Source of the DNA: Patescibacteria group bacterium
Lineage (GTDB): Bacteria; Patescibacteriota; Minisyncoccia; UBA6257; Colwellbacteraceae
Direction: 5' to 3'
Length of the DNA stretch: 53,071 bases
Assembly (NCBI GenBank): GCA_023380305.1
Contig: JAMCQZ010000008.1
Span: forward strand, 69,588-122,658
A model generated the notes under the pieces. That model was not told the origin of the DNA and searched no databases. It worked only from the letters and a program-made list of their open reading frames with translations. A program made the position numbers and the translations under genes. Shown one piece after another: positions 33,024 to 40,549 of the stretch (positions are counted from its first letter, which is position 1; each line of letters starts with the position of its first letter).

Positions 33024-34763
33024 TTAGTGGCTCGCTTGAAGCTCAACCAATAACTGTTGGATCAACTGCTGGATCAAAACAATCAATTGCTCCTGAATCG
33101 TTCTGATCTGCACCTTGATCTGATCAACGGTGGCTCCGACAACCGGAGTGGTCGATGGCGCCTGGCCCGCGGGCACGACAACGAGAGCGGCTTTTTGGCC
33201 GACAGTCACAGTAACGCCCGTTCCCGGAGTTTCAACGGCTCCGGAACGATCAGTGGCGCGCGTCTTGATGACGTGCGGTCCTTCAGCCGGATTAGTCCAG
33301 GTATAGGTCCAATCAAAGCCGTAGTTGCTGTTCGAAGCGGTCGGCACGGCCTCAGACCAGGTGGATCCGCCATCGGTCGAAACCTCGACTTTCTCAATGG
33401 AAGAAGCCTCGGTGTCAGCGCTCGTTCCCCTGATAGTTACAGTCGCTTCTGCCGGAACAGTCGAATTGCTAGCCGGGCTTGAAATCGAGGAAGTAGGATT
33501 CGCCGCCGGCAAAGTCGTCAGACCGCTCGAACCGCCTGATCCAATGCGGCAGACCACACCGGTATTCGAAATAGCGGCCTGGCTGGTACCAGCGCCTTTC
33601 GCCTCTACGTTAAAGAAATAAACGGCGTTCGGCGCAAGACCGACCAAAAGATTCGATCCCGAAGACTGGCCGGGCGTGCCGCTCACAAAAGTATTCACGT
33701 AATCGGTGGCGGCATTGAATAAATTTTGGGTGGTGATATCGCCCGAAGAATAACGGACGACATAACCGGCCGTAACGCCAGCAGGAACGGTCCAACTAAG
33801 ATAGACCGCGCCGGCCTGGTTTGGACTCTGACAAGTCAAGGCAGTGATGGCCGCCGGATTAACTAGAAAAGCGGCGGAGTTGGCATTGGCCAAAGCCGCG
33901 TCGGCGGTCGTGGTCGTCGCCACCGCTACAGTATAGGTGCTGTTCGCCGTGGCGTGGTTGGTAATTTTATTAATTGTAATCGATTTCGCGCCGGCAGTGG
34001 CATTGGTTCCCGCGCCGTTGCGGGTGATCGTAACCACCTGGCCAACGACGCCGACGGCGAAGCCGCCGTCTATGCCCGAAGCGCCGGAGGCGGCGTCAGA
34101 GGCGACGGTGAATCCGGCCGGGAAAGTAACAGTAATCTTGCCGTCAGACGGAAGCACGCCAGTGGCGGGAATAGTAAAATTGATGACGTAATTGGTCTGG
34201 GTGCTGACTACGGCGCTAGCCGGAACCGCGGTAACCGCAGTCAAAGTATCCTCAGCGCCGTTCGCAACGACGATGGAAGCGTTCGGATCAGCCGAAGCGC
34301 CATAAGTAAGACCACCATCCACTGACCAAGTAAGGGCAGCACCGGCAGTCGCGCCGGTAACACCAATAACTTTTAATCCGCTGATCGCTAATGAGTCGCC
34401 GGCAGTCGCGCTAGCGGTTACATCAATAAGCAGGGTCTTGCTGTCCGGATAAGTGACAGCGGCGGCCACGGCCAAGGTGGCACCGGTCGGCGTCATTGTC
34501 GGGGCAAGAGCAGTGGTATCCCAAATGGCATTAACGCCTACCGGAATTTGAATCCGGATATCGTTGGCGAGAGTGATTTCTCCTCCAGCATCGGTAACAG
34601 TCAGATCAGGGACGGTAACAATCTGGCCGATATCAACAGTAAGCGGGGTGCCTCCAGCTGAAGTCAAAGTACCAGCCGGAGCAGCCTTGACGGACGGAAC
34701 AGCCAAAATGACTATTCCAAGCGCCAAAGCAACGACTCCTAAAACAGGAAATAATTTTTTCAT
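33024..34763 (-). CDS. Secreted Ig/Fn3 surface protein with C-terminal amphipathic helix
   Basis: 579 residues with a signal peptide (VLGVVALALGIVILAVPSVKA). A first domain has the PGTLTSAGG and VTVPDLTVTDAGGEI type of low-complexity beta structure. There follow Ig-like repeats, an Fn3 domain (YLSWTVPAGVTAGYVVRY, SNTGVV), then an Ig domain (STVPAEATVTIRGTSADTEAS, TRATDRSG). The C-terminus IRTIQEQLIVLIQQLIQQLL is a hydrophobic heptad helix. It neighbours the S-layer-like gene and has its own promoter. A surface assembly role is inferred from architecture. Confidence 0.85.
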   Translation of the reverse strand: MKKLFPVLGVVALALGIVILAVPSVKAAPAGTLTSAGGTPLTVDIGQIVTVPDLTVTDAGGEITLANDIRIQIPVGVNAIWDTTALAPTMTPTGATLAVAAAVTYPDSKTLLIDVTASATAGDSLAISGLKVIGVTGATAGAALTWSVDGGLTYGASADPNASIVVANGAEDTLTAVTAVPASAVVSTQTNYVINFTIPATGVLPSDGKITVTFPAGFTVASDAASGASGIDGGFAVGVVGQVVTITRNGAGTNATAGAKSITINKITNHATANSTYTVAVATTTTADAALANANSAAFLVNPAAITALTCQSPNQAGAVYLSWTVPAGVTAGYVVRYSSGDITTQNLFNAATDYVNTFVSGTPGQSSGSNLLVGLAPNAVYFFNVEAKGAGTSQAAISNTGVVCRIGSGGSSGLTTLPAANPTSSISSPASNSTVPAEATVTIRGTSADTEASSIEKVEVSTDGGSTWSEAVPTASNSNYGFDWTYTWTNPAEGPHVIKTRATDRSGAVETPGTGVTVTVGQKAALVVVPAGQAPSTTPVVGATVDQIKVQIRTIQEQLIVLIQQLIQQLLVELQASH

Positions 34764-34892
34764 TGCTTTTATTAATCTATTTTTGAATTAAATTTTGTTT
34801 TTATTAATTCTTCGGCATCGCTCAACGGCGTTATCGACCAAATCACTTTTTATTGAAAGATAAACGCGCGAGAAAGCAAACCGTATGACAAT

Positions 34893-34898
34893 ATTATA
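34893..34898 (-). promoter_or_regulatory. Candidate promoter of the secreted Ig/Fn3 gene
   Basis: On minus TATAAT in GGTGTATAATA; RNA would start near 34886, giving a leader of about 123 nt with two copies of the motif ATTAATAAAA, one just before the ATG. -35 not convincing. Confidence 0.5.
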
Positions 34899-34954
34899 CA
34901 CCAGAATTTCCGAAAACGCTGTGAATAACCGAACAAATAAGCAAGCCTTGTTTA

Positions 34955-34986
34955 TAAAAAAGCTCCTCCCCGTAAAGGGAGGAGCT
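34955..34986 (-). terminator. Terminator of the S-layer-like gene
   Basis: On minus, arms AGCTCCTCCC/GGGAGGAGCT (34961-34970, 34977-34986) followed by TTTTTTATAAA. It separates the two surface genes. Confidence 0.93.
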
Positions 34987-35052
34987 TTCGAGCAGTTTTC
35001 CTAACTCAAGAAGTTCATTCCAAAAATTTATTTGGAACGGACTAAAGGAAAA

Positions 35053-38000
35053 CTACGGAAGAGTGACAGTGTTCGCGTCAGCCGGAATAGACCAAGTGGT
35101 CGCGCCGTAACCGACAGCGCCAGAGTAGTCTTTGCCCGAAGTGATCGTCGAACCACCCAAACCACGGATATCGCCGACTTCAATGGTAGCGGCAGAAGCG
35201 CCAGCTCCCTTGATATAGAAGCCATCGGTTCCGTAGACGCCAGCCGCAGCGGCGGCGCCAGTCTTGCCGACAGCACCAGGATTGGTGATGGCAAGAGTCG
35301 GAACAACGATAGGTGTTCCAGCGACAACATCCGGATCAGCAGCGACCATGACACGTCCCGCATAACGACCGGCAGCTTTGTCGGCAGTATTCGGGATCAA
35401 AAGCGTATCACCAGCGGTGACGACGCCCGTGGCATTGCCAGCGACTCCAACCAAGTAAAGCTGATCAGTGCCCATAACGAAGGCAGCGCCAGCAACTCCG
35501 GTCTTTAAGATACCACCAGTGGTATTAGCGTGAGTCGGAAGCAAAATCGCGGTGCCGAAGTCCGTATCGGTGGCAGCGGCCAAATCGGTCGCAGTACCGT
35601 AGGAACCGACCGACACGTTAGCAGCAGAGGTAATAGACCACTGAAGCTGAGTGTTGATCGGCCAGACAGCGGTCGAAGTGGTAGTCACCTGCAAAGCAAT
35701 CATTTGTGAAACGCCACGGGTCAGCTGAAGCTGAGTGCCGATGATTCCATCAAAAGTAACAGTGCCGGCGACGTTATCCACAGCGCTCGCCTGAGAAGCA
35801 ATAACCTGACCGGTCGAGACATTGTACAACCTAAACATCGAAGTGGTCGCAAGATTACCAGCCACGTTCGGCAAGCCGACGCGGGAGGTAAAGACAATAC
35901 GGCCAATATTCAAGGTAGTAGCGGTTCCGTTAGCGGTCAATTTCCAGACGCCATGATTGACGAAAGTGCCGCGGACATTTCCCGAAGGAGAGGTCGCGTC
36001 CTTCACGACTTCCACAACGTTCGAGCGGACGGTATAGGTACCGCCGGTGCCCAAAGAAGTGGTCGTGCGAAGATCAATCAAAGCGCCGTTCGAAGCGACA
36101 ACACCAGAGGTCTTACCAAGGGTTTCCAAGGCAGTAGCAGCAATAGTGAAGCGCTCGGTCGCGGCTTCAGCAGCCGGAGTCAAAAGGTTGGCAACAACCT
36201 TCAAAGTCTTCGGCGTATTCAAGCTGAAGGTGGTCGGGGTCAAGACATCAGTCGCAGCGAAGCAGACATCGCCAGCATTAACATTACCGCCACCGGCGGT
36301 TGCCACAATACAATTGCTACCGACTAACGCCGTAGCAGCGCCTAAAGGCGCAACAAAATTAGTCACCTGAGTGTTACCATCGTAAAGGGCGACACTCGAA
36401 GCGACGGCGCTCAAGTTAGCAGCAACAGTAGTAACTGGGCTGAGTTGCGTTCTGCGAAGATCCTGATCCTCGTTTTGGGCGGTAATTTTCAAGTAACCAA
36501 GGGTTACCTGAGAAACCGGGCCGATAACATTCTGATCGATCGGGGTCAAAGTGCTATCGCCAACAGCCAAGAATGTGGCAGTGGAATTAATCGTCATAGC
36601 CGGTAAGACCAAAACCGAAGTCGAAAGAATATTATTCGGACCAGCGACACCAGACGAAGACAAGCCTGTCGCGACAATAGAAGACGCATTAACTAAAGCC
36701 AAAGTCGTATCAACAGTGGCAGTAGCCGGGCCAGTAATCGTATTAGTCGTACCTTTAACATACAACTTCTTGGTGGTATTAGCCGGAACCAACCAGTTCA
36801 TCGTGAAGGTGTTAGTGGTGACGCCAGCTGCACCAGAAGTCCATTGATCAGGATTTGTCGTGTTATCCGCAGTTAAAGTTAGCTGGTTCGACAACAACGC
36901 ACCGGTCTCGTCATATAAACCAACATTGGAAATAGTTCCAGCATTGGTTCCAAGATTAGTGGTTGAGGGGAAGCTTAAATTAACTGTGTTAATCAACATA
37001 TCTTCGCCGATAGCCCGGATATCATAGACGCCCAAGACCTGCGGGGTGATGGAGCGCACAACAACCGCGCCCGCACCAGCCGGAGACGAAGAGCTGACGG
37101 AAACCGACAACTGACCAGCGCCAATCGCAATCGCGCTCGTAGCGCCCAAGCGAACGGTAACGCCAGCGGCACCGCCGCCAGTAACGCCGACGCCAGAGAT
37201 GACGCCTAAGCCGTTAACCATGTTCAAGGGGTTATCAAGCTCGATCACGCGACCGGAGCCAGAAGCAATATCGGCGACAACTTGGAAAACCTTGGAGGTA
37301 CCCTTGCTCAAGACAATCGGGGTCGAGAGATCAATAGTAGCTCTCCTGGTCGAGAAGTTGGCCGGAGTGCCGACAACCGCGCCATCAACCTTCAACCGAA
37401 CATTGGAAAGATCGGTATCGGTGATGGTTGAAGCGGTGTTAGCGCCAGCGCCATAGCTGACATTGAACTGAGTGACTTTGACATCCTCGTTCGTGCCAGC
37501 GGTGACGATGTAATTGCCAAGGACAATGTCCTTAGCGCCGACATAGGTGTTATTAACCGCAGTCGGAGCACCGGCGGTAACAGTCAAAGTTCCGATCGAA
37601 CCGCCAGCGACGATGGTGTCAGCGTTGCCGACCACCGGGAAAGTGCCACCGAAAGTGGCGCCAATGATTTTGGCGGCAGATTCGATGCCCATTTTGATGG
37701 TGGCAGACGGCGTAGCACCAGGGGTCGCGGCGACGTCAACCGCGATAGACAGAGTCTTCGAGGTTCCTTTCGGAATGCTGATAGCCGGAGCAAAGGTGAA
37801 GGTCGAATTGCCGTTCACCTGGATTTGGGTCAAACCAACTTGGACAGAGCCATCGAAGATTTTAACCCGAGCGATGTCGGTAGCAGCCAAAGCCGCGGTT
37901 CCAAACGAATGGATGGTCAAACCAGTGATATTGGCATCGGCATCATTGCCAGCGGTGAAGACCAATTTGGTCACCACGTTGTTGGCGGAGCCAGCCAAAA

Positions 38001-38523
38001 TATTGGTTCCAACCGGGGTGTCGGAAGCTACGGACACAGTAAGCGGCGCTCCCACAACCGGAGTTGTCGGAGTCGTCGGGGTAGTCGTCACGGACAACGC
38101 GTTAACGTCAGCCCGTGTTTTAGGACCAAAATAGCCCAAGGTCGGAGTGATGCCTCTGGCGGCCTGATATTCGGCAACGGCATTTTTGGTCAAAGTGCCA
38201 AAATAGCCGGTAGCGCCGACAGCGGCCAAAGCCTTAGCAGCAGCTCCTTTATTCTGTGCGATAAGGAAATTCTGCAAAGCTGTAACGTCTGCACCCTTAG
38301 AACCAACGGTGAGGTCGGTGGTGAAGTTGTAGGCGGCAGCAGTGCCGGTTCCAGTAGTCGCACCAAGCTGAGCCTGTAACGCGGCAAGTTGGCTGGTCAA
38401 GGTCGCGATCATGGCCTGGATCTCAGCGGTCGTCATAGCGCCGTGAGCCACATTGCCAGAAAGCGAAGCGACCGTAGCCAAAGCCAAGGCCACAGACACA
38501 ACTTTCTGTGTGAACTTACTCAT
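35053..38523 (-). CDS. S-layer-like major surface protein with peptidoglycan-binding domain
   Basis: 1156 residues. A signal peptide (VVSVALALATVASLSGNVAHG) is followed by a short coiled-coil (TAEIQAMIATLTSQLAALQA), then one PG_binding_1 domain (about 70-150: GSKGADVTALQNFLIAQN, ATGYFGTLTKNAVAEYQA, YFGPKTRADVNAL), then about 1000 residues of Thr/Ser/Ala/Val-rich beta repeats. In Parcubacteria this layout is the abundant surface-layer candidate. The N-terminal domain should hold the cell wall and the rest should form the lattice. Long leader without Shine-Dalgarno; the bases just before the ATG are A-rich (ATTAATAAAA). Confidence 0.88.
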   Translation of the reverse strand: MSKFTQKVVSVALALATVASLSGNVAHGAMTTAEIQAMIATLTSQLAALQAQLGATTGTGTAAAYNFTTDLTVGSKGADVTALQNFLIAQNKGAAAKALAAVGATGYFGTLTKNAVAEYQAARGITPTLGYFGPKTRADVNALSVTTTPTTPTTPVVGAPLTVSVASDTPVGTNILAGSANNVVTKLVFTAGNDADANITGLTIHSFGTAALAATDIARVKIFDGSVQVGLTQIQVNGNSTFTFAPAISIPKGTSKTLSIAVDVAATPGATPSATIKMGIESAAKIIGATFGGTFPVVGNADTIVAGGSIGTLTVTAGAPTAVNNTYVGAKDIVLGNYIVTAGTNEDVKVTQFNVSYGAGANTASTITDTDLSNVRLKVDGAVVGTPANFSTRRATIDLSTPIVLSKGTSKVFQVVADIASGSGRVIELDNPLNMVNGLGVISGVGVTGGGAAGVTVRLGATSAIAIGAGQLSVSVSSSSPAGAGAVVVRSITPQVLGVYDIRAIGEDMLINTVNLSFPSTTNLGTNAGTISNVGLYDETGALLSNQLTLTADNTTNPDQWTSGAAGVTTNTFTMNWLVPANTTKKLYVKGTTNTITGPATATVDTTLALVNASSIVATGLSSSGVAGPNNILSTSVLVLPAMTINSTATFLAVGDSTLTPIDQNVIGPVSQVTLGYLKITAQNEDQDLRRTQLSPVTTVAANLSAVASSVALYDGNTQVTNFVAPLGAATALVGSNCIVATAGGGNVNAGDVCFAATDVLTPTTFSLNTPKTLKVVANLLTPAAEAATERFTIAATALETLGKTSGVVASNGALIDLRTTTSLGTGGTYTVRSNVVEVVKDATSPSGNVRGTFVNHGVWKLTANGTATTLNIGRIVFTSRVGLPNVAGNLATTSMFRLYNVSTGQVIASQASAVDNVAGTVTFDGIIGTQLQLTRGVSQMIALQVTTTSTAVWPINTQLQWSITSAANVSVGSYGTATDLAAATDTDFGTAILLPTHANTTGGILKTGVAGAAFVMGTDQLYLVGVAGNATGVVTAGDTLLIPNTADKAAGRYAGRVMVAADPDVVAGTPIVVPTLAITNPGAVGKTGAAAAAGVYGTDGFYIKGAGASAATIEVGDIRGLGGSTITSGKDYSGAVGYGATTWSIPADANTVTLP

Positions 38524-38656
38524 TTTTTATTAATTATCTGTAGAAAGTTAAATGCTTTTTGTTTATCGGAAGATTATTCCCCGCGACATCATCGACCGGC
38601 TAATCCGGACTCGTGAGGCAAGTCTCACAAGCCGATGCTCGAAGATAATCCTGGTA
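38524..38656 (-). promoter_or_regulatory. Leader region of the S-layer-like gene
   Basis: 133 bases with no good -35/-10 pair at normal spacing; AATAAT near 38575 and GATAAT just before the ATG are the best boxes. It has an inverted repeat GTGAG/CTCAC (about 38614-38629) and two similar blocks (GGATTATCTTCGAGCATCGG, GAATAATCTTCCGATAAAC). It may hold a structured leader; nothing further can be supported. Confidence 0.35.
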
Positions 38657-38926
38657 TCATTTATCCCGTTCCAAATTCAAAAAATATTTCAGTCTAGCTT
38701 TAAGATATCTTTTCCCTCTGCCAGACTTTAGATATTTTTCTCGAGCCCTGGCGTCTTTCTCTGAAACGCCACACTCGTAATAGATTAATTGGAAAGGTCT
38801 TCTATGTTTGGTTGAATAAATCAACCCTTTGCTATGTAGTCCTATCCGGCGTTTCAGATTATTAGTCGAGCCGGTATACAGCTTTCCATCCGTGAGGCTT
38901 CTAAGCACGTATACATAACTCGGCAT
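38657..38926 (-). CDS. GIY-YIG nuclease-like protein
   Basis: 89 residues from MPSYVYVLRS. The fold's signature is present: YVYVLRSLTDGKLYTGSTNNLKRRI, where the GIY-YIG pair reads YVY...YTG, then Arg and His in the following helix and a final Glu-Lys segment (KDARAREKYLKSGRGKRYL). This is the UPF0213 type of stand-alone nuclease found near many genomes' repeats. An upstream ATG at 39064 would add a part with no similarity. The gene lies between two near-perfect 23-base inverted repeats. Confidence 0.9.
   Translation of the reverse strand: MPSYVYVLRSLTDGKLYTGSTNNLKRRIGLHSKGLIYSTKHRRPFQLIYYECGVSEKDARAREKYLKSGRGKRYLKARLKYFLNLERDK
38660..38682 (+). repeat. Inverted repeat, left arm, inside the GIY-YIG stop region
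   Basis: TTTATCCCGTTCCAAATT plus five more bases; matches the reverse complement of 38926-38948 at 22 of 23 positions. It encodes the last codons of the GIY-YIG gene. The two arms are 243 bases apart. Confidence 0.85.
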
Positions 38927-38948
38927 TTTAAATTTGGAACGGGATAAA
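38926..38948 (-). repeat. Inverted repeat, right arm, just upstream of the GIY-YIG start
   Basis: Reverse complement of 38660-38682 with one mismatch; includes the A of the start codon. With the left arm it brackets the gene exactly, like terminal inverted repeats of a minimal mobile cassette, but no target-site duplication could be confirmed. Confidence 0.85.
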
Positions 38949-38970
38949 ACAAACCTCGCTTGGGGCGAGG
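38947..38970 (-). terminator. Terminator upstream of the GIY-YIG cassette
   Basis: On minus, CCTCGC/GCGAGG arms (38954-38959, 38965-38970) followed by TTTGTTTT. Suited to end the clpB-membrane-wHTH series. Confidence 0.7.
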
Positions 38971-39091
38971 CAGAACAATCTAAATCGATCATGTCTTCGG
39001 ACTGCTGCGCCCGGAAACATGAAAACGGATGATCCGTTTGTTTAGGTTGCTTTGCCTCACTCAAAGCAAAACCAATATACCAACTTATCTA

Positions 39092-39814
39092 TTACAACGC
39101 AATAATCGTCTCGGGGTTACGGTTTCCCGGGTTTTCCGGAAGCGCCGATTCGGCCACAGATTGGCTCTTCGGAAGCGGAATCACGGCCGCGGCCTGAGAA
39201 ACCCCAGTAGTGGCGCGATAAAAGCTGGCTGGGCCCGGATTTCCCACCCTTTCAATTTTACCTGATTTTCTAAGCTGTTCAATCACCCGACGCAAGGTAC
39301 GGCTGCTCAAGTGGCCGAAAGCCTGTTCTAAATCCTTGAACCTTGTTTCCGGACGCGTTTCCATAAATTTCCAAACCTGATCCAAGCTAGACGGCCGGCC
39401 AGTTCCTTGATTCGCCGGCTTGGCCATAACGTGGCCAGTTGGCCGTGTCATGCCACGATTTGGCCACTTGGCCATCTGACTAACAACCTGGCCATATTGT
39501 TTGTCCACGAACTCATCTTCAATAGTGACATCTGTCTCGGCCATAGCCACTTCTTTGGCCAAACCTTCCAGATGGCCAAGCTCCCTTAAAAGGACCTCGG
39601 CATTGATGTCCTTAATTTCTTGAATAGATTGGCCGAACCTTATTAGAGCCTTAAGCCTAGTAATTATTCTGTCTGATCCGGCCAAAACAAGATCAAACAC
39701 GGCCAGGTGAAGTTCGGCTTTTAACCTGTCCTGTTTAATCAATTCGGCCACCCTAAAAGTGGCGGCCGCAATGTCATTAGCAAGTTCCTGATACTGTGTC
39801 AGATACTCTGCCAT
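39092..39814 (-). CDS. Protein with N-terminal helical bundle and C-terminal winged helix
   Basis: 240 residues. Residues 1-115 are helical with a four-helix-bundle look (LAVFDLVLAGSDRIITRLKALIRFG), as in proteins of the S23/four-helix type. Residues 145-200 form a winged helix (WKFMETRPETRFKDLEQAFGHLSSRTLRRVIEQL) typical of small DNA-binding regulators. The linker between them is Pro/Thr/Lys-rich and its DNA is packed with TGGCCA. I do not recognise the full family. After the membrane gene, before a terminator. Confidence 0.75.
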   Translation of the reverse strand: MAEYLTQYQELANDIAAATFRVAELIKQDRLKAELHLAVFDLVLAGSDRIITRLKALIRFGQSIQEIKDINAEVLLRELGHLEGLAKEVAMAETDVTIEDEFVDKQYGQVVSQMAKWPNRGMTRPTGHVMAKPANQGTGRPSSLDQVWKFMETRPETRFKDLEQAFGHLSSRTLRRVIEQLRKSGKIERVGNPGPASFYRATTGVSQAAAVIPLPKSQSVAESALPENPGNRNPETIIAL

Positions 39815-39829
39815 ATCACCCCGACACTA

Positions 39830-40549
39830 TCAGAAAACGAGGACAAGTGTCAAGGCAATTAAGACAGCCATTCCGGCCACGTGGCCAAAAACAATTTTGG
39901 GTCTAATTCGGCCATTCAAGGAGACAAATAAAAGGTTTAAGGGCAGGGCAATCCAGCCGAAAATCAATAGAGCGGAAAGCATGTCTGCGTGCCAGGGACT
40001 TATCCACAGCCTATTTATAAAAACCCGGGGAAGATCCAACCAGGAGCAGGTAGAAAAGATTTCGAAGCCGATCAAGGTAAAAGCTCCGGCGAAAAGCCTG
40101 GCCCGCTTCGGATAATCCGGAAGCATCACCGAGAAAAACTCCCGGAAAAGGAGCAAAAGGAGCAAAGCGAGAAGCCAGGGAGAAACCGCTCCGGCAAGCA
40201 CGCCGAGAAAAGCGGCGATCATCACCGAAGCAAAAAGCAATCCGTAAACGAATTTCCGGTTGATAAACACCATATCTTTCACGCCCAGGAGAAGATAGAA
40301 AATAACGCCGGCGATCAGCCAGAAATCCGCGGCCGGGACAATGCCCGAGAACACGAATCCCAGGAACAAACTGATCAAAAAAGAAGTGATCAGTTTTTCG
40401 GTATTCAAGGCCGGGAAGAAATAAAAAACGCAGGCCACCAAGGCCGCGAACCAAAAAGGAAGGTAAAAAAACGAGGCGGCGAGAATAAGCGCCTTAACCC
40501 CTAATTTTAATTTCGGAGTTTTCCAGACCGATTTTAACTTTTCCTCCAT
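39830..40549 (-). CDS. Multi-pass membrane protein, unknown family
   Basis: 239 residues, about seven predicted helices ([78 protein letters not shown]-like segments). No family recognised. Its start lies 56 bases inside the 3' end of clpB in another frame; no later ATG offers a better start. It may be part of the clpB transcript. Role unknown; a ClpB- or membrane-stress link is only positional. Confidence 0.7.
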   Translation of the reverse strand: MEEKLKSVWKTPKLKLGVKALILAASFFYLPFWFAALVACVFYFFPALNTEKLITSFLISLFLGFVFSGIVPAADFWLIAGVIFYLLLGVKDMVFINRKFVYGLLFASVMIAAFLGVLAGAVSPWLLALLLLLLFREFFSVMLPDYPKRARLFAGAFTLIGFEIFSTCSWLDLPRVFINRLWISPWHADMLSALLIFGWIALPLNLLFVSLNGRIRPKIVFGHVAGMAVLIALTLVLVF

